A DNA stretch of 64,000 nt from Clarkia xantiana subsp. parviflora (Eukaryota; Streptophyta; Magnoliopsida; Myrtales; Onagraceae), in contig JAPTYO010000007.1 of assembly GCA_036873135.1 (NCBI GenBank), positions 2,276,763 through 2,340,762 on the forward strand. Reading direction: 5' to 3'. This document shows positions 8,763 to 20,951 of this stretch, piece after piece; positions within the stretch are counted from its first letter, which is position 1, and each line of letters begins with the position of its first letter. The notes below the pieces were generated by a model that did no database searches, was not told the origin of the DNA, and was given only the letters and a program-made list of their open reading frames with translations. Position numbers and translations under genes: made by a program.

Positions 8763-11052
8763 AACACAGCATGAGAGAAAGAAGAAGAGAGCGGAAAAGA
8801 CAAAGACAGAGGTTAGAGGAGGAGGACAATGAGTAATGTGGGATGGGGCCCACGTGGGTGTATCCGGCGCATTTGCAGTGGGTCCAACGCGCGGTTACGT
8901 ACAAACCACACTGCCACTGATCTTGTCTGCTCTCTCTCTCTCTCTCGAGCTTTCCTTCCCATGTCTTCCCTTAATTAAAGATGGAATGGAATGCCGTGCA
9001 GTGCAGGCAAACTAAACTTCCTCCCTGTATTATTGCTACTGAAATTATACTATTGTTATATTAGGGGTGACATTTTCATTAATAGAAAAGGAAAAATTCT
9101 AATCGGGCCTGCTATTTCATGTTCCATGTTCAAGCCCGAGACCGAGTTCAAGAAATAAAAAAAAAAATACTCGAGTTGGGCTTGCGTGATTCGTGCCACG
9201 CTCAACCTATTCCTAATTTTACACAAAACGAAGAAAAATAATTCATATGATTAATATTTCAAATTCTCCATAGTTCATACTTAGTGATTGCTATTGTGGG
9301 TGGTAGGTAATTGCTGAAAATGAAATCTTGATATAGATTTATCAAGTTCAAGCACCTCAAGGCTCAAACTTTATTGTATAACCTTGGATAAAATGTTGAG
9401 TCTTTTGCGGAATGCTTAAAACTATAAGGTACTGGTTTGGTGTTGCATCAACATTAACTTGATGAGCTGAACGGAATCCATCAACTGGTGTTATTGGTTC
9501 TTCAACAAAAAGATTAATCTGCTCTGGCATGGAGTAACAATGCTCTTTTTGTTAATTAGAGAGGAATTTGATTTTGGCACTAGTAATTAGAGGTTGTTGG
9601 GTTGAGAGCTAGGTGGGGGGAGCAAATTGAGGGAGGCTGTTGTGTCTCCCTCCCCTTAAAGCTCTTCCTTGTTTATTGTGGGGTGATGGCAGTATACATA
9701 TATATTCATATTAAATTAACTATGTAGTATTTGTAGCGGTTCAACATTTCATTTCTTATTCAGGTGTTAATTGTTCAAGCCTCATTAGTGACCATAAGAC
9801 TGAAAATATATTTAGGCGACTAAGTGACCATAAAACTGAAAATATATTTAGGCTAGTCGCACTTAATTCCTTACGGGCTGGCCTGGTACGAATGAAAATT
9901 AGTCTAAGTGTGAAACAAGTATAATGCGCAGGTGTTGCCGAGGCCCTGGTCTTAGTATCATTCGTGGAAAAAGAATATTAATAATAAATTAAATATATAG
10001 AAATAAGGTTTAGTAACTAACTGTCCAATGTTTAACCTATGTTAAAAATTAGGTGTTTGAAATGTTAAAATGGACTATCCCAAGTTTCATTTGTGTTGAA
10101 ATTTGGTATCTATATGCGTCTTTTTATCTCCATTCAATCATTTTTATCAGCACTCACTCAGTTTTAATCCATCACTCTTTACTTTTTACAAAATCGTCAA
10201 ATTTCCTCCCAAAAGTTGAACATTAAAAAAAAAAAAAAAAAGAAGTTTCTAGCTGAATGGTGTGGAGCGATTTTCCAACTACAACGAATCGAGATTTACT
10301 TGTACGGATATGACCAGCTTCTTAGGTGACGGTCCTGGCAAGATGACGATAAGGGAGTGTGTATGGCAGCTCGAATTTGATTGTCAGTTGTCGAAATTGA
10401 CTTCTCTAAAGTAATCACACCGAGACACCACATTTTAACAAATTTGAAACCTTAGACACTACAGTTTAACATTTAAAACTTCAAACACCTAATTATAACA
10501 TAGGATAAACATTGAACAGTTTTTTAGTTATTAAATAAAGGATGAGGAGGATAAAGAAATTAAAAAAGAGCTCACTCCTCCCATCCAGTTATTTGTTTTG
10601 TTTCCCTCCCTCATTTTTTTTTGTGAATCACCAATACCACATCCTCCTCTCCTCTAATGCCGGAATGCCTCTATCCTCTTCCCAGCAACCTCCTCCTCCT
10701 ATCACCCATGACACACCACATCTCCATCTCCTCCTTTCTCCTTAATATAACTAAAAAACCTTTTTTCTGTCTTGTCCTGATTTCTCTTAATTACCTCTGT
10801 TTTATTACATTACATTTTATGAGCAATATCAAAGATGGAGTAATGAACACACCTCCATGATCTGAAAACCAATTTTTGGCAGAGTCATCAACTTTTTACA
10901 GGTATTATTATTGTCCCCTCTAGTTATTTTCTCATTTTCATCCTATCAGGTAAATAACTAAACAACTAGCTGAACTTTATACGAAAATGCACCTCCAATA
11001 AGTCTCAACTTTTCGATCATGTCTAATCATTTTTTGTAGAGTAAAACGCGAA
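8763..11052. other. Spacer between divergent RING and PMT genes
   Basis: This spacer contains the promoters of both genes. A (CT)n run lies at about 8931-8946. A GAGCCCGAG-like degenerate repeat patch lies near 9100-9220. A 36-bp unit is tandemly duplicated at 9787-9855 (GTGACCATAARACTGAAAAT). A decayed inverted-repeat element lies at about 10005-10535. There are CT-rich stretches at 10570-10760 that could belong to the PMT leader. No further gene was seen. Confidence 0.5.
10005..10535. mobile_element. Decayed inverted-repeat element (GGGTTAAGAAC-like family)
   Basis: The left segment AACTGTCCAATGTTTAACCT, followed by ATTAGGTGTTTGAA, is mirrored on the right by TTCAAACACCTAATTATAAC and ATAAACATTGAACAGTT. 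The repeat can be followed for about 100 bp with many mismatches. The inner phrases (TTTGTTGAAATTTGG-like) are the same as in the 46.8-kb copy. Confidence 0.5.
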
Positions 11053-14000
11053 ATGGGCAAGGATTACCGCGGAGGATCACCGAAGCCTCACCACCACAGC
11101 GAGGCCAGAAAGAAGCGCCTTACATACATTGTGGTGGTTAGTTGTCTATGCATAGCATCCTATGTTTTCGGGTCATGGCAAGGAACACCACCCGCCCCGA
11201 ACACCACAAACAAGGAAAAATGTGACGACAAAATAGCCGCGACCACCATTGCTACTGACACCGATACTTCTACCCTAGACTTTGAGAGCCACCACCAAAT
11301 ACAACTCAATGACTCTGGCACTGCTGCAGAGGATTTCCCTCCTTGTGACATGACCTACTCTGAGTACACTCCTTGCCACGACCCTGAGCGGGCCCGGAGA
11401 TTCGATAAAAACATGTTGAAGTACAGGGAGAGGCATTGTCCTGCCAAGAGTGATCTCCTTAGGTGCCTCATTCCCCCACCTCCAAACTACAAGACTCCCT
11501 TTAAGTGGCCTCAGAGCCGAGATTACGCTTGGTATCATAATATACCGCACCGGGAGCTCAGCATTGAGAAGGCGGTTCAGAACTGGGTGCAGGTCGAGGG
11601 GGATCGGTTCAAGTTCCCGGGAGGCGGGACCATGTTTCCCCGTGGGGCCGATGCTTATATTGATGACATCAATGAGCTAATCCCTCTCAAGACTGGCAAC
11701 ATCAGGACTGCAATTGATACTGGTTGTGGGGTATGTACTGCGATCTGATACATCGAATATCAACATTTTAAATCTGGGTCAGCGATTAGAAGCGTGATCT
11801 ATAGTTGGAAGTGTTTTTAGGTTCTTAACCTATAAATATGTGATGGATGGTGTAAATTAATATTGATTTGTAGGTTGCAAGTTGGGGTGCTTACTTGCTA
11901 AAGAGGAACGTGTTAACAATGTCGTTCGCGCCAAGGGACACCCATGAAGCGCAGGTACAGTTTGCGTTGGAGAGAGGAGTACCTGCTATGATTGGTATCA
12001 TGGCTTCTCAAAGACTTCCTTACCCATCTAGAGCTTTCGACATGGCTCACTGTTCTCGTTGCTTGATTCCTTGGGACATGTATGGTAAGTATACTTCATA
12101 AATATAATATAATGTGTCTTCATTTGTTAGATACTTGTGGTTTGTGTGTTATAGCTAGCCAAATTTGATGTGAATTTCGGGTTAAGAACTTAAAAACAGT
12201 CTCAACTATACGTCGTGTTGCTAATTATTCTTGCCTATTTAAAATTTTGATATTCGAAACCCTAAACCCAAACCATCAGAAGTTAAAATTAATGTAATAA
12301 AATCATGTTTTTTATGCATAAAAAAGTATAAACATGAGCAACAATATGATATTCGCGTGGAAAATAACGGGTTTTTACTTAAAATACCAACTTTTATGCC
12401 AAATCAATCAAAAAATGTGAAAATCAACCAATCTGATAGTTCAGACACAAAATATCAACATTTTAAACATGTGACAACGATTAGCAACTTAGCTTACAGT
12501 TGAGACTGTTTTTAGGTTCATAATCACATAATAAATAACAGATGTATTACTCGAGTTCATCATAATTCCTCATTTTCTAGGCGAATTAAGAATAACATAC
12601 TCGGTTAGGCTGGGTTAGTGTGTGCTGACTGACAGTTTGGAATTTGTTATGCAGATGGATTGTATTTGATTGAAGTTGATAGGGTTCTAAGACCTGGTGG
12701 GTACTGGGTGTTCTCTGGTCCTCCAATCCACTGGAAAAAGCACTGGAAAGGATGGGAGAGAACCCAAGAGGATTTGAAACAAGAGCAGGACAAAATTGAG
12801 AACATCGCCAAACGGCTTTGCTGGAAGAAGGTGATCGAGAAGGGCGACCTTGCAATTTGGCAGAAGCCTCTCAACCACATCGAATGCGTCAAGAGCCGTG
12901 CCGTTTACAAGAAGCCTCACATCTGCAAATCTAACAATCCCGACTTTTCCTGGTATGTACTAATTTAGTCTGCAATTGAGAATTCAAGTAGCAAGTTAAA
13001 AAAAGGTTTTTAACCTATAAACTGTACAAAGTTTTACATCTGTAGTTTCGCTTGTTGATATAAGGTGTATGAAATTTCAACTTTGTTGAAATTTGATTTT
13101 TGTTGAAATTTGATTTACTATTCATTTTTTCAGGTTAAATTTAACAGATTTGTGTAAAATGACACTTTTGCCCTTTTAATATTTTTTTTATTTACTACTT
13201 TGAGAAAAGGTGAAATGATGAAATTATCCCGGAGTCAGACAAAGAGGATGAGACTGATTTTTTTTTGCGGGTATTTTTTATTTTTCATTCAAGAATGTGA
13301 CGGTTGAACAAGAGCATTGTTGTGATATTTTTTTTTTGTTCAGGTCACGTGGTCATCACATTACCGATTTTTATTTGATTTAACAGTAAAAACAGACAGA
13401 TACACCAAATTTTAACAAAATTGAATCCTCAGACAGTTCATATCAACATTTGATACTCCAGACACCAAAATCTCACAACTTTTGACCATTATATATTGGT
13501 CGGTAACTACATTAATTGTTCTAACTTTTTATAGGTATAGAGAGATGGAACACTGTATAACACCGCTGCCGGAGGTGAACAGCGCGGATGAAGTTGCTGG
13601 TGGTGCAGTGGAGAAGTGGCCGGAGAGAGCATTTACAGTTCCTCCAAGGATAAGCAGCGGCTCTATCCCTGGGGTTACTGCAGACAAGTTTAGGGAAGAC
13701 AATGAGCTGTGGGAGGATAGAGTGACTCACTACAAGAAGCTCGTCAACTCGTTAACAGAGGGGCGGTTCCGAAATGTGATGGACATGAACGCCGATCTTG
13801 GAGGCTTTGCAGCCGCCCTCGTCAACTACCCAGTCTGGGTCATGAACGTGGTCCCTGCCAACACAAACCGTGACACGCTGGGCGTCATTTACGAACGTGG
13901 CTTCATCGGGACTTACATGGACTGGTGCGAGGCCTTCTCTACGTATCCAAGGACTTACGATCTCATCCATGCTGGAGGTGTCTTCAGCATTTACCAGGAC

Positions 14001-14762
14001 AGGTAATTGAGTATCTTAATTAATGTTTTTACGATCAATAACCAAACAACTATCAGTTAAAAACTCGTTTCTAGTTTGTACAAACCCACGTTTTTATGTC
14101 TTTACCATAAAAAATAAGTTACAACGTAACTAGAGTTGTTTTCTGAATAGAAACGGATAGAAACGCGAGTTACAACGTAACTAGAGTTGGTTTCTGAATA
14201 GAAACGGATAAACGCGAGTTACAACGTAACCAGAGTTGTTTTCTGAATAGAAATAGAGTTGTTTTCTGAATAGAAACGGATAGAAACGCAGGTAGAAACT
14301 TGCAGGTAGAAACTACGTTTTATAAGTTTCTACAATTTCAATTATCAGATAAGTAGAAACTTACGTTTTGACATTCCATCTTTACCTACACTTTTTCGTC
14401 TCAACGTAGAAACTCGTTTTTGACTGAATATGAATTTGGTTCAAAAAAATTCTGCATTTCGTGTAAAGTTCAGCTATGAATTACCATAAGGTTTTTAACA
14501 TGGATGAGAATGATTGTTTCTTGTTATTGTTGCAAGGTGTGACATTACATACATACTGCTAGAGATGGACAGAATCTTGAGGCCAGAAGGGGCTGTGATA
14601 TTTAGGGACACAGTTGAAGTATTACAGAAGATTAAGGACATAACTGATGGAATGAGATGGAAGAGTCAGATTATGGATCACGAGAGCGGTCCCTTCAACC
14701 CTGAGAAGATCCTTGTGGCTGTCAAGAATTACTGGACTGGTGAACCAACTAAGAAGAACTAA
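11053..14762 (+). CDS. Golgi S-adenosylmethionine methyltransferase, PMT17/PMT18-like (DUF248)
   Basis: Five exons, 11053-11730, 11874-12084, 12655-12952, 13535-14002 and 14537-14762, encode 626 residues with GT-AG introns. It is a type II membrane protein with a short basic N-terminus and a membrane segment at about 23-41. The stem is followed by the DUF248 domain: [36 protein letters not shown], the SAM-binding [12 protein letters not shown] (about 220-231) and [10 protein letters not shown]. The second half has [15 protein letters not shown] and [17 protein letters not shown], and the end is [14 protein letters not shown]. Family knowledge: these proteins are Golgi pectin-type methyltransferase candidates, QUA2/TSD2 being the best known. 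The local wording ([18 protein letters not shown]) is closest to remembered PMT17/PMT18. Intron 3 holds a decayed transposon and intron 4 a minisatellite. Confidence 0.95.
13005..13490. mobile_element. Decayed inverted-repeat element in PMT intron 3
   Basis: It begins with TTTTTAACCTATAAACTGTA. On the inverse strand the right side contains GAGATTTTGGTGTCTGG and AACTGTCTGAGG, the same phrases as the intact 46848-47289 copy. The ends are degraded and the coordinates approximate. It occupies most of the intron between exons 3 and 4. Confidence 0.5.
14118..14295. repeat. Minisatellite in PMT intron 4
   Basis: A unit of about 50 bp (GTTACAACGTAACTAGAGTT, then KTTTCTGAATAGAAACGGAT) begins at 14118, 14169 and 14218. 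A shorter fourth copy of the GTTTTCTGAATAGAAACGG part follows. The copies differ by only a few bases, so the expansion is recent. Confidence 0.8.
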
Positions 14763-15134
14763 TTACAAATAAATAGCAGCAGCAGCAGCAAGCAACAGCA
14801 GCTGCTCTATTCTACTCTAGTCTAGTTTAGTCTAGTCTAGGGCAGGATGATGTTTTATACTGTATATGTATTATAGCATGTTTTATAATTAACCAACCCA
14901 TTGATGTCATCCATTGTTATATGTAACAACAATTGTTTTGTTTTGGCTATATATGAGAGTTTAACTCTTTTCTGAAATAGTCTCTAGTTTGTTTTCCTTC
15001 TAATTGGTACTATTTGTTATTGTCTCTGTATATAAGATTTGTCAAGTTAATAAAGTTTTACAGCCAGTCGTATTTGCAGTCGTGCCTATAGATTCCAGAT
15101 TACAAGTTAGTAGTTCTTGTAGATACTTGTAAGT

Positions 15135-15411
15135 TAGGGGTATGCAAAAGTTTTGAGGAGCTCGAATTCTCGAGAGGACCGACCGGAGTCCCGAAATCGA
15201 GCCCGAGTCTATATGGGTGGAAAAAATTCGGGCTCAAGCTTTTGTGTGTCTCGAACCTAGGGCAGATCAAAAGACTTGAGGAGGCCGAAATCCTGACCCG
15301 AGTCTGACTCGAAATCAGATCCGAGTCCGGTCGGGCAGGACTTTTCCTCTAAGGTCAGGTCTTTTGCTCAAAATTCGAAAGAAAAAAAAAAATCCGAGCC
15401 CGTCCCGGCAT

Positions 15412-15478
<67 letters not shown>

Positions 15479-15790
15479 ATGGTGTTTGAAACTTGAATGG
15501 TTTTGAAATTGATCATAGACTACAAGAGGTTTGATGGTGTTTGAAATACGGTTTTTTAGGTTTGACGGTGTGAAATAATGTTTTTTTTTTTTCTTCCAAG
15601 TTTGTAGTGTTTGAAATGTTATTCTCAAAATTTTTCCTTAAAATTTTGGGCTAGCCCGAGTCCATCTTAAAATCTCAACTCGGGTGGGACTTTTTTTCTT
15701 ATACTCTACCTCGGGCTAATGGATAATGAGCCCAAAAATTCCATACTCTGACTAATAAAAAAGCACGCCCGTTCTGAGCTCAATCCTACT
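15135..15790. mobile_element. Possible degraded hAT-like element
   Basis: The left edge TAGGGGTATGCAAAAG resembles hAT-MITE ends. The interior is rich in CGAGCCCGAGTC-type phrases on the left and their inverse (GGGCTAGCCCGAGTC, CTCGGGC) on the right. The right end (AAAAGCACGCCCG) is a poor match and no 8-bp duplication was found. It is interrupted by the (TA)n tract. Confidence 0.3.
15416..15475. repeat. (TA)n microsatellite, about 60 bp
   Basis: About 29 consecutive TA units. Open frames crossing it are artefacts. Confidence 0.95.
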
Positions 15791-15864
15791 CGAACCTATC
15801 TAGAATTTAGTCATAATCCTAACTCCTACTCGAACCTATCTAGAATTTAGTCATAATCCTAACT
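15785..15864. repeat. Perfect 40-bp tandem duplication
   Basis: The unit starting CCTACTCGAACCTATCTAGA occurs twice without a difference (15785-15824 and 15825-15864). Confidence 0.9.
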
Positions 15865-16541
15865 CTAACTCCTATATTTAGTTTTAGGAATTAAAATTAT
15901 TTAAGTATCTGAGAAACACAGTTTGATGAATTGGTCAAACATATTGTAACAAAAGACATTTAATCTTATTTAAATTAAGGTGTGAGTGTAATATTTAATT
16001 ATTAAGGATTTTTTTACTATGTTCCACAAACACCATCCATAAAAAAATGCATAATTATGGTGTTCCATAAGTATCGTAGAAAATATCTTAAATTAGGTAC
16101 TTGAACGAAACACCTGAAAAAGTTGGGGCGTAATCAAAGAAAAAATGTCTAGTGCAAATTAGCATGGGGTCAAAGTGGAGGGTGCACCTGAACAAGTTTT
16201 TTCCTTTCTGCATTTCACCCTACACCTCTGAGAAGATTCGCACAAACGCTCGTCGTATTCGTTCCTCTTCAGGGATTTGTATTCCTCAGAAAGCATCGAG
16301 ATCTTTGCTTTGATCTCTGACGCACGCACGCATCTACCACTGCCAAACTTGAGTAGAGCAGCCATAGATTCTGTCTCACCATTATTGCGGAGGAGGAGAG
16401 ACACTGCACGACAAGTATCTCCAATTCTCAGCTGGAATACGTGGAGGTAAGGGAGGGAAACGAAGACAAACCAGATTGAATTTTCCCGGTCGGTGGAAGA
16501 ATTCATCTAGTTGATTTCGACTTCGATTAAGTTTCGATTTG

Positions 16542-19500
16542 ATGGGAGAGTCGGAGAAGAGTATCGAAGATGAGGTAAGGAGAGCAGCGGAGCAGGCGAA
16601 GGAGCTGCAAGACTCAGCTGCGGCGTTGATGGCCAGGACTTTTAATGAGGAGCAATCGTTAAGGAACCGCGTTGTGGCTCTCGAATCCACTATCCGTCGC
16701 CTGCGCTCCTCCCTGGATTCCCAGCTCCGTGACAAGCTCTTGGATCCGAAGATCGCAGAGAAGGCATGCTCTCTCTCTCTTTTTCTCTCTCGTACATGGA
16801 TTATCTCGGTGTCTATTGATCGTGATACCGCTCTTTTTTTTGTTCCAAATTCATTTTCGACTAATATAAAAATACTATATATGGTTGGCAATTTATGAAG
16901 GCAGTAACTGACATTTATCGTCATCCACCCTGGGGAGTCCAGTAGCGGTAGGATGTTTGTTGGGACCAAAGCTTATGCTAAATTAGGCGGCGACAGTTAT
17001 AAATTCATTTATGGATATACAACTTTTTGCTTTCGGTAATAAATGGCTCATATTCGGATCGATTTGGATTTCCTCTGATGTTGGGTTCAGTACACTAGTG
17101 ATAGTGGGTGCATTGAAACCGGAGATCAGTTGAGCTAGCAACCGACGATGTAGTTCGTTGGTAGATTTGTCAAAATGCTCAAGTTGTAACGATTGTTGTT
17201 TTCTAATAATAATTACTTGGAATTGCAGCTACAAGAGGAACTGCAGAGAGCAAGATGTGTCATAGCCGATGGAGAGGCCTCTGCTTTCCTTCCTTCTAAA
17301 GTTGAAGGTCCCTTTTCCTAATCCCCAGCTCAGTCTAATCTAATTTATTCTGCATCGTCGTAGTGTATACTGACGAGGGTTTTCATACATAATAGGTGGG
17401 TTTCTCAGGATGTTCTTGGGTCCAATTAATGTGCGTGCCCCCAGAAAAGATGTTCAGCTCAAAGTTAAAGAGGAATACAATAGTTACAGGGTATGTTTTG
17501 TTTTGTTGTTTTAATCCAACATTTGGTCTTTGTCGTCACTCTAAGTGATATGATTCTTTCTTTTGAGCTTATTATATGAACAGTAGGAATCCTAGAGAGC
17601 TTCCTATTTCACCATCATGTTGCTATTTGCCTAAAACTGGAAACTGTTACACGACAATTTACTGGTCGTCCAAATAGTATTTCCTACAGTTATAACATTC
17701 CCACTTTGAAGGGGGTTCTACGATATGGTTAGAATGTTAAATTTCTCCACATAGTAGCTAGCATATTGACATCTTATCTGCTGTTGCGAAGAACTAGAGC
17801 TAGAGGTAGAGCTAGAGCTAGAGCTAGAATTTAAATTTCCACTCCGACTATATATGTAATGTTCAAGATAGTCCATACTTACACCATTCTCCAAGATAGC
17901 ATTGAATGTTGACTGTTAGTGCTTTTTTTACTCCCCCAAAGGTTTCCGACAAGGTTCATTGTAGCAAAGGTTTTCTATATACTCTAATAAAATGATTATG
18001 CATGCCATTCTGCATTGCAAACCAAAATGGACTTCTGGCGAGTCTTTGTCGAAAGTGGTCTGTGTATCAACTTGTGGTCAACTTGCTTCATGAAATTCAT
18101 TTCTATTGCTTTGTTTATGTGATCATCAAAACAGTTATTGCTTGCTCAAGTCTCTCTTATTTTTTGAGCAGGATAGGACTGCTCTTCTATTCCTTATTTT
18201 CCCTTCTGCCTTGCTTATTTTAAGATCTTGGTTGTGGGATGGATGCTTGCCCACTTTTCCCGTTCAGCTCTATCAGGTTCTAGTCTATATGTACTTTAGT
18301 ATTATTTTGCTGAGATAAAAGATTTTATCAACTGTTTAACACGAACATCCTCTATTTCCAGGCATGGTTGCTTTTCCTTTACACTGGTTTGGCATTGAGA
18401 GAGAACATATTGAGAGTCAATGGAAGTGATATCCGTCGATGGTAATTTACTAATTTCCAAAGTTACTTGCGAGCCGCCCCCATTTTTTTTTTTTTTCATG
18501 GTTCATTACTTGAATTTAAGTATTACACTACGTGCCATGTCATCAAATCTTGTATCTAAAAATTTAGGAATGGTTTAAGTAATATACTTTTGAACCATAG
18601 GAGACCAAAATATTATTTAATTGGGTTCCACCTGTAAGAATTATCTATTATGTGCATAAATGGGACCAACGATCCTAAGTGATTGTTTTAAGGAATACTA
18701 TTTATGTAAGCCATTAGAGATGCTCTTACAGTGAATTAAGTAGAATAGGGTATTATTTGTGTCTCTTATCTAACGGAGATGCCTTTTGACTGAATTCACA
18801 TTTCCAGTTGATCGTATGTAAGAAGATCTCGGCATGATTTATATTGCTAGTTGCTAAAGTTTGGATTACCTGGGAATAATATAGAACAAGTTAGTTGGTT
18901 AGTTGCATGTACTGTTAGAAAAATGAAATAATTCAGGAGTCAGCTTGAATGGTCAATATAATATTTCCTTGTTTATACTTTATAGTGCTTTGTGGTTACA
19001 ACTACAAATTTACATCTTATTACTTAAACTAAAAGAGTTAGATCTCATTTAATAGTATGTGCCTCTTCGTGGACTTACAGTTTTCTTTTCTCTCCGAGCT
19101 GTTTCTAGAAATACTTGTTTACGTATTAGCTGATTCCATCTTGCCTATCCATATTTCTTTTTTTAACAATTTGGGTTCATAAGTTTTGTTTTCTAATCCA
19201 CTATCATCTCTTGCGTAGTGCTGATGTTCCCTACTCATAATTGACTCCCAAAATTATACTATACTCTGTTAGTGCATTGTGCTTGCCTGTTTCTGGATAT
19301 CTTTGTCTCAAGTTATCTAACATTCCGGCAAAAGAAACTTTATCTAACATTGGATATTGGACTACTTCAACACAATTGGGAAAACATGGCAGCACCTACA
19401 ATTATATCAAGCAAATTGACCAAATATTTTTTAATAGGTGGATATACCATCATTATTGTGCAATGGTAATGGCCCTTGTCAGCCTTACATGGGAGATTAA

Positions 19501-20951
19501 AGGACAACCAGATTGCGCCAAGAAACAGGTTCCTTTTCACTAATAATATTGACTTAAGTCAGATGTTGATTCTTTTGGGTGACCGTTGAATTGAATTTAT
19601 GCAGAGAGGTGTGTATCTTTTCTTGCAATGGGCGATTTTGCAAGGAGTAGCTATGCTTCTCCAAAACAGATATCAGCGACAGAGACTTTACACACGTATT
19701 GCTTTGGGAAAGGTACATTACCGATTGGGTTTTCTCATATAGGATCATTAATGTGATGGTCTGTCCTAAATCTTGAACATATATTATGCTTATGGCCTTA
19801 TACATAACTGTTGTGTTGTCCTAATCAGATGTTATTGGACCATTTATAACATGACCTTTTCTTTATCTGTGAACCTAACTTCAGTTGTCAGTCATTTATA
19901 CACATTGTGTTTAATCTGTTGTTCTAATGTGAATTCATTTCGATTGCAGGCTAAGAGGATGGATGTTGTTTGGGGAGAAACAGCTGGTGTAGATGGCCAG
20001 TTGTGGCTACTTTGTCCCATTCTTTTCATTATGCAGGTAATTTCTGCTTTTATGGAGTCATTCTCATAACCATGCTTTTTACCTTTGGTGACAGACTCAA
20101 GTCATCTTATAACTTTGAAAAATATAAGCACCTCTTTTTCTCTAGCTTTTTTTCAAAAAAAAAAAAAAGGCGAGGATCCACCTTTCTTCTCTTTTTGATT
20201 AACAGCTCTCACCAGTGGGTGGCTTTCCCTTTCTTTCCATTTATTTAATTATTTTTTTAGTTATTATGTCATGTATATTGCATGAATTTAGTTTGAACAT
20301 ATGGATCAAGGAAAATGCTTAATCCTTGGAAAATTTCGGATCCAGTATCCAACCTGTGCAGCAATGCAAGCCAAAAATATACTTTTTGTGTGCATTTTTG
20401 GTGTTATGAAGGGTCGGGTTAGTGCTGAGCTAGCTGTTTGATAAATTCTGCACGTGGAAAGCCATGTGACAAAATTAAAAGATTAACAGACATACTAGTT
20501 GGTACATTGGGGGCATGTGAGAGCAGTTCTGAGTTGAAACTGGGGCCTAAATAATTTGCACCTGTTTGTTGTGTTTTAACTTGATCACCAATCAGGGTTT
20601 TGAGGCATATGTTGGGCTGCTGTTACTCCAAACTGCACTTGTTGGGACGGTCTCTGAGTGGCAGGTACTACAGGCTTTTATTTCTTCACTTTTACTTATA
20701 GTGCTTAACGAAAAGACCTCAAATTGAGGGGGAAACTATACTTTCATAATTTGATATCATCTAAATGGACGATTTAGATGATATATATAAGCGAAAAGTT
20801 GATGGAATGATGGGTGTGGCAGGTTGTGATATGCGGGCTACTTTTGGTGTTGATGGCGGTCGGGAACTTTGTGAACACGGTGGAGACTCTCATGGCAAAA
20901 TCGAGGTTTAAGGCAAAGATGAAGAGATCAAAGAGCAAACAAGAATTGTAA
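16542..20951 (+). CDS. TMPIT/TMEM120-like multi-pass membrane protein
   Basis: Ten exons join in frame: 16542-16763, 17229-17307, 17396-17490, 18172-18276, 18362-18441, 19438-19528, 19605-19712, 19950-20036, 20596-20664 and 20823-20951. They encode 354 residues. The first about 100 residues form a heptad-rich coiled coil (EEVRRAAEQAKELQDSAAAL-like). They are followed by FLRMFLGPINVRAPRKDVQL and a six-helix membrane domain with family phrases RWWIYHHYCAMVMALVSLTW, QNRYQRQRLYTRIALGKAKR and DVVWGETAGVDGQLWLLCP. The C-terminus is basic. Family knowledge: TMPIT/TMEM120 proteins lie in the ER or nuclear envelope; animal members have been linked to ion conductance or lipid metabolism, and the plant role is unsettled. 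Intron 1 has a GC donor (AAG|GCATGC). Nearby GT donors break the frame. Confidence 0.93.

Larger units (their letters stand above)
14763..16541. other. PMT 3' region and repeat-rich spacer
   Basis: After the PMT stop come a CAG-type run (14778-14802) and TCTAG repeats (14811-14840), probably 3'-UTR. Then follow a degenerate CGAGCCCGAGTC-rich element (about 15135-15790), a (TA)n tract and a 40-bp tandem duplication. The last 300 bases should hold the promoter and leader of the TMPIT-like gene. No other gene was seen. Confidence 0.5.

Noticed and set aside
15416..15628. Minus-strand open frame ending in Tyr-Ile repeats
   Set aside because: It is a translation of a (TA)n microsatellite.
16159..16969. 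Two minus-strand open frames (115 and 195 codons) over the TMPIT-like 5' end
   Set aside because: They cover the leader and exon 1 of the TMPIT-like gene, do not resemble a protein and would need to replace a well-supported exon.
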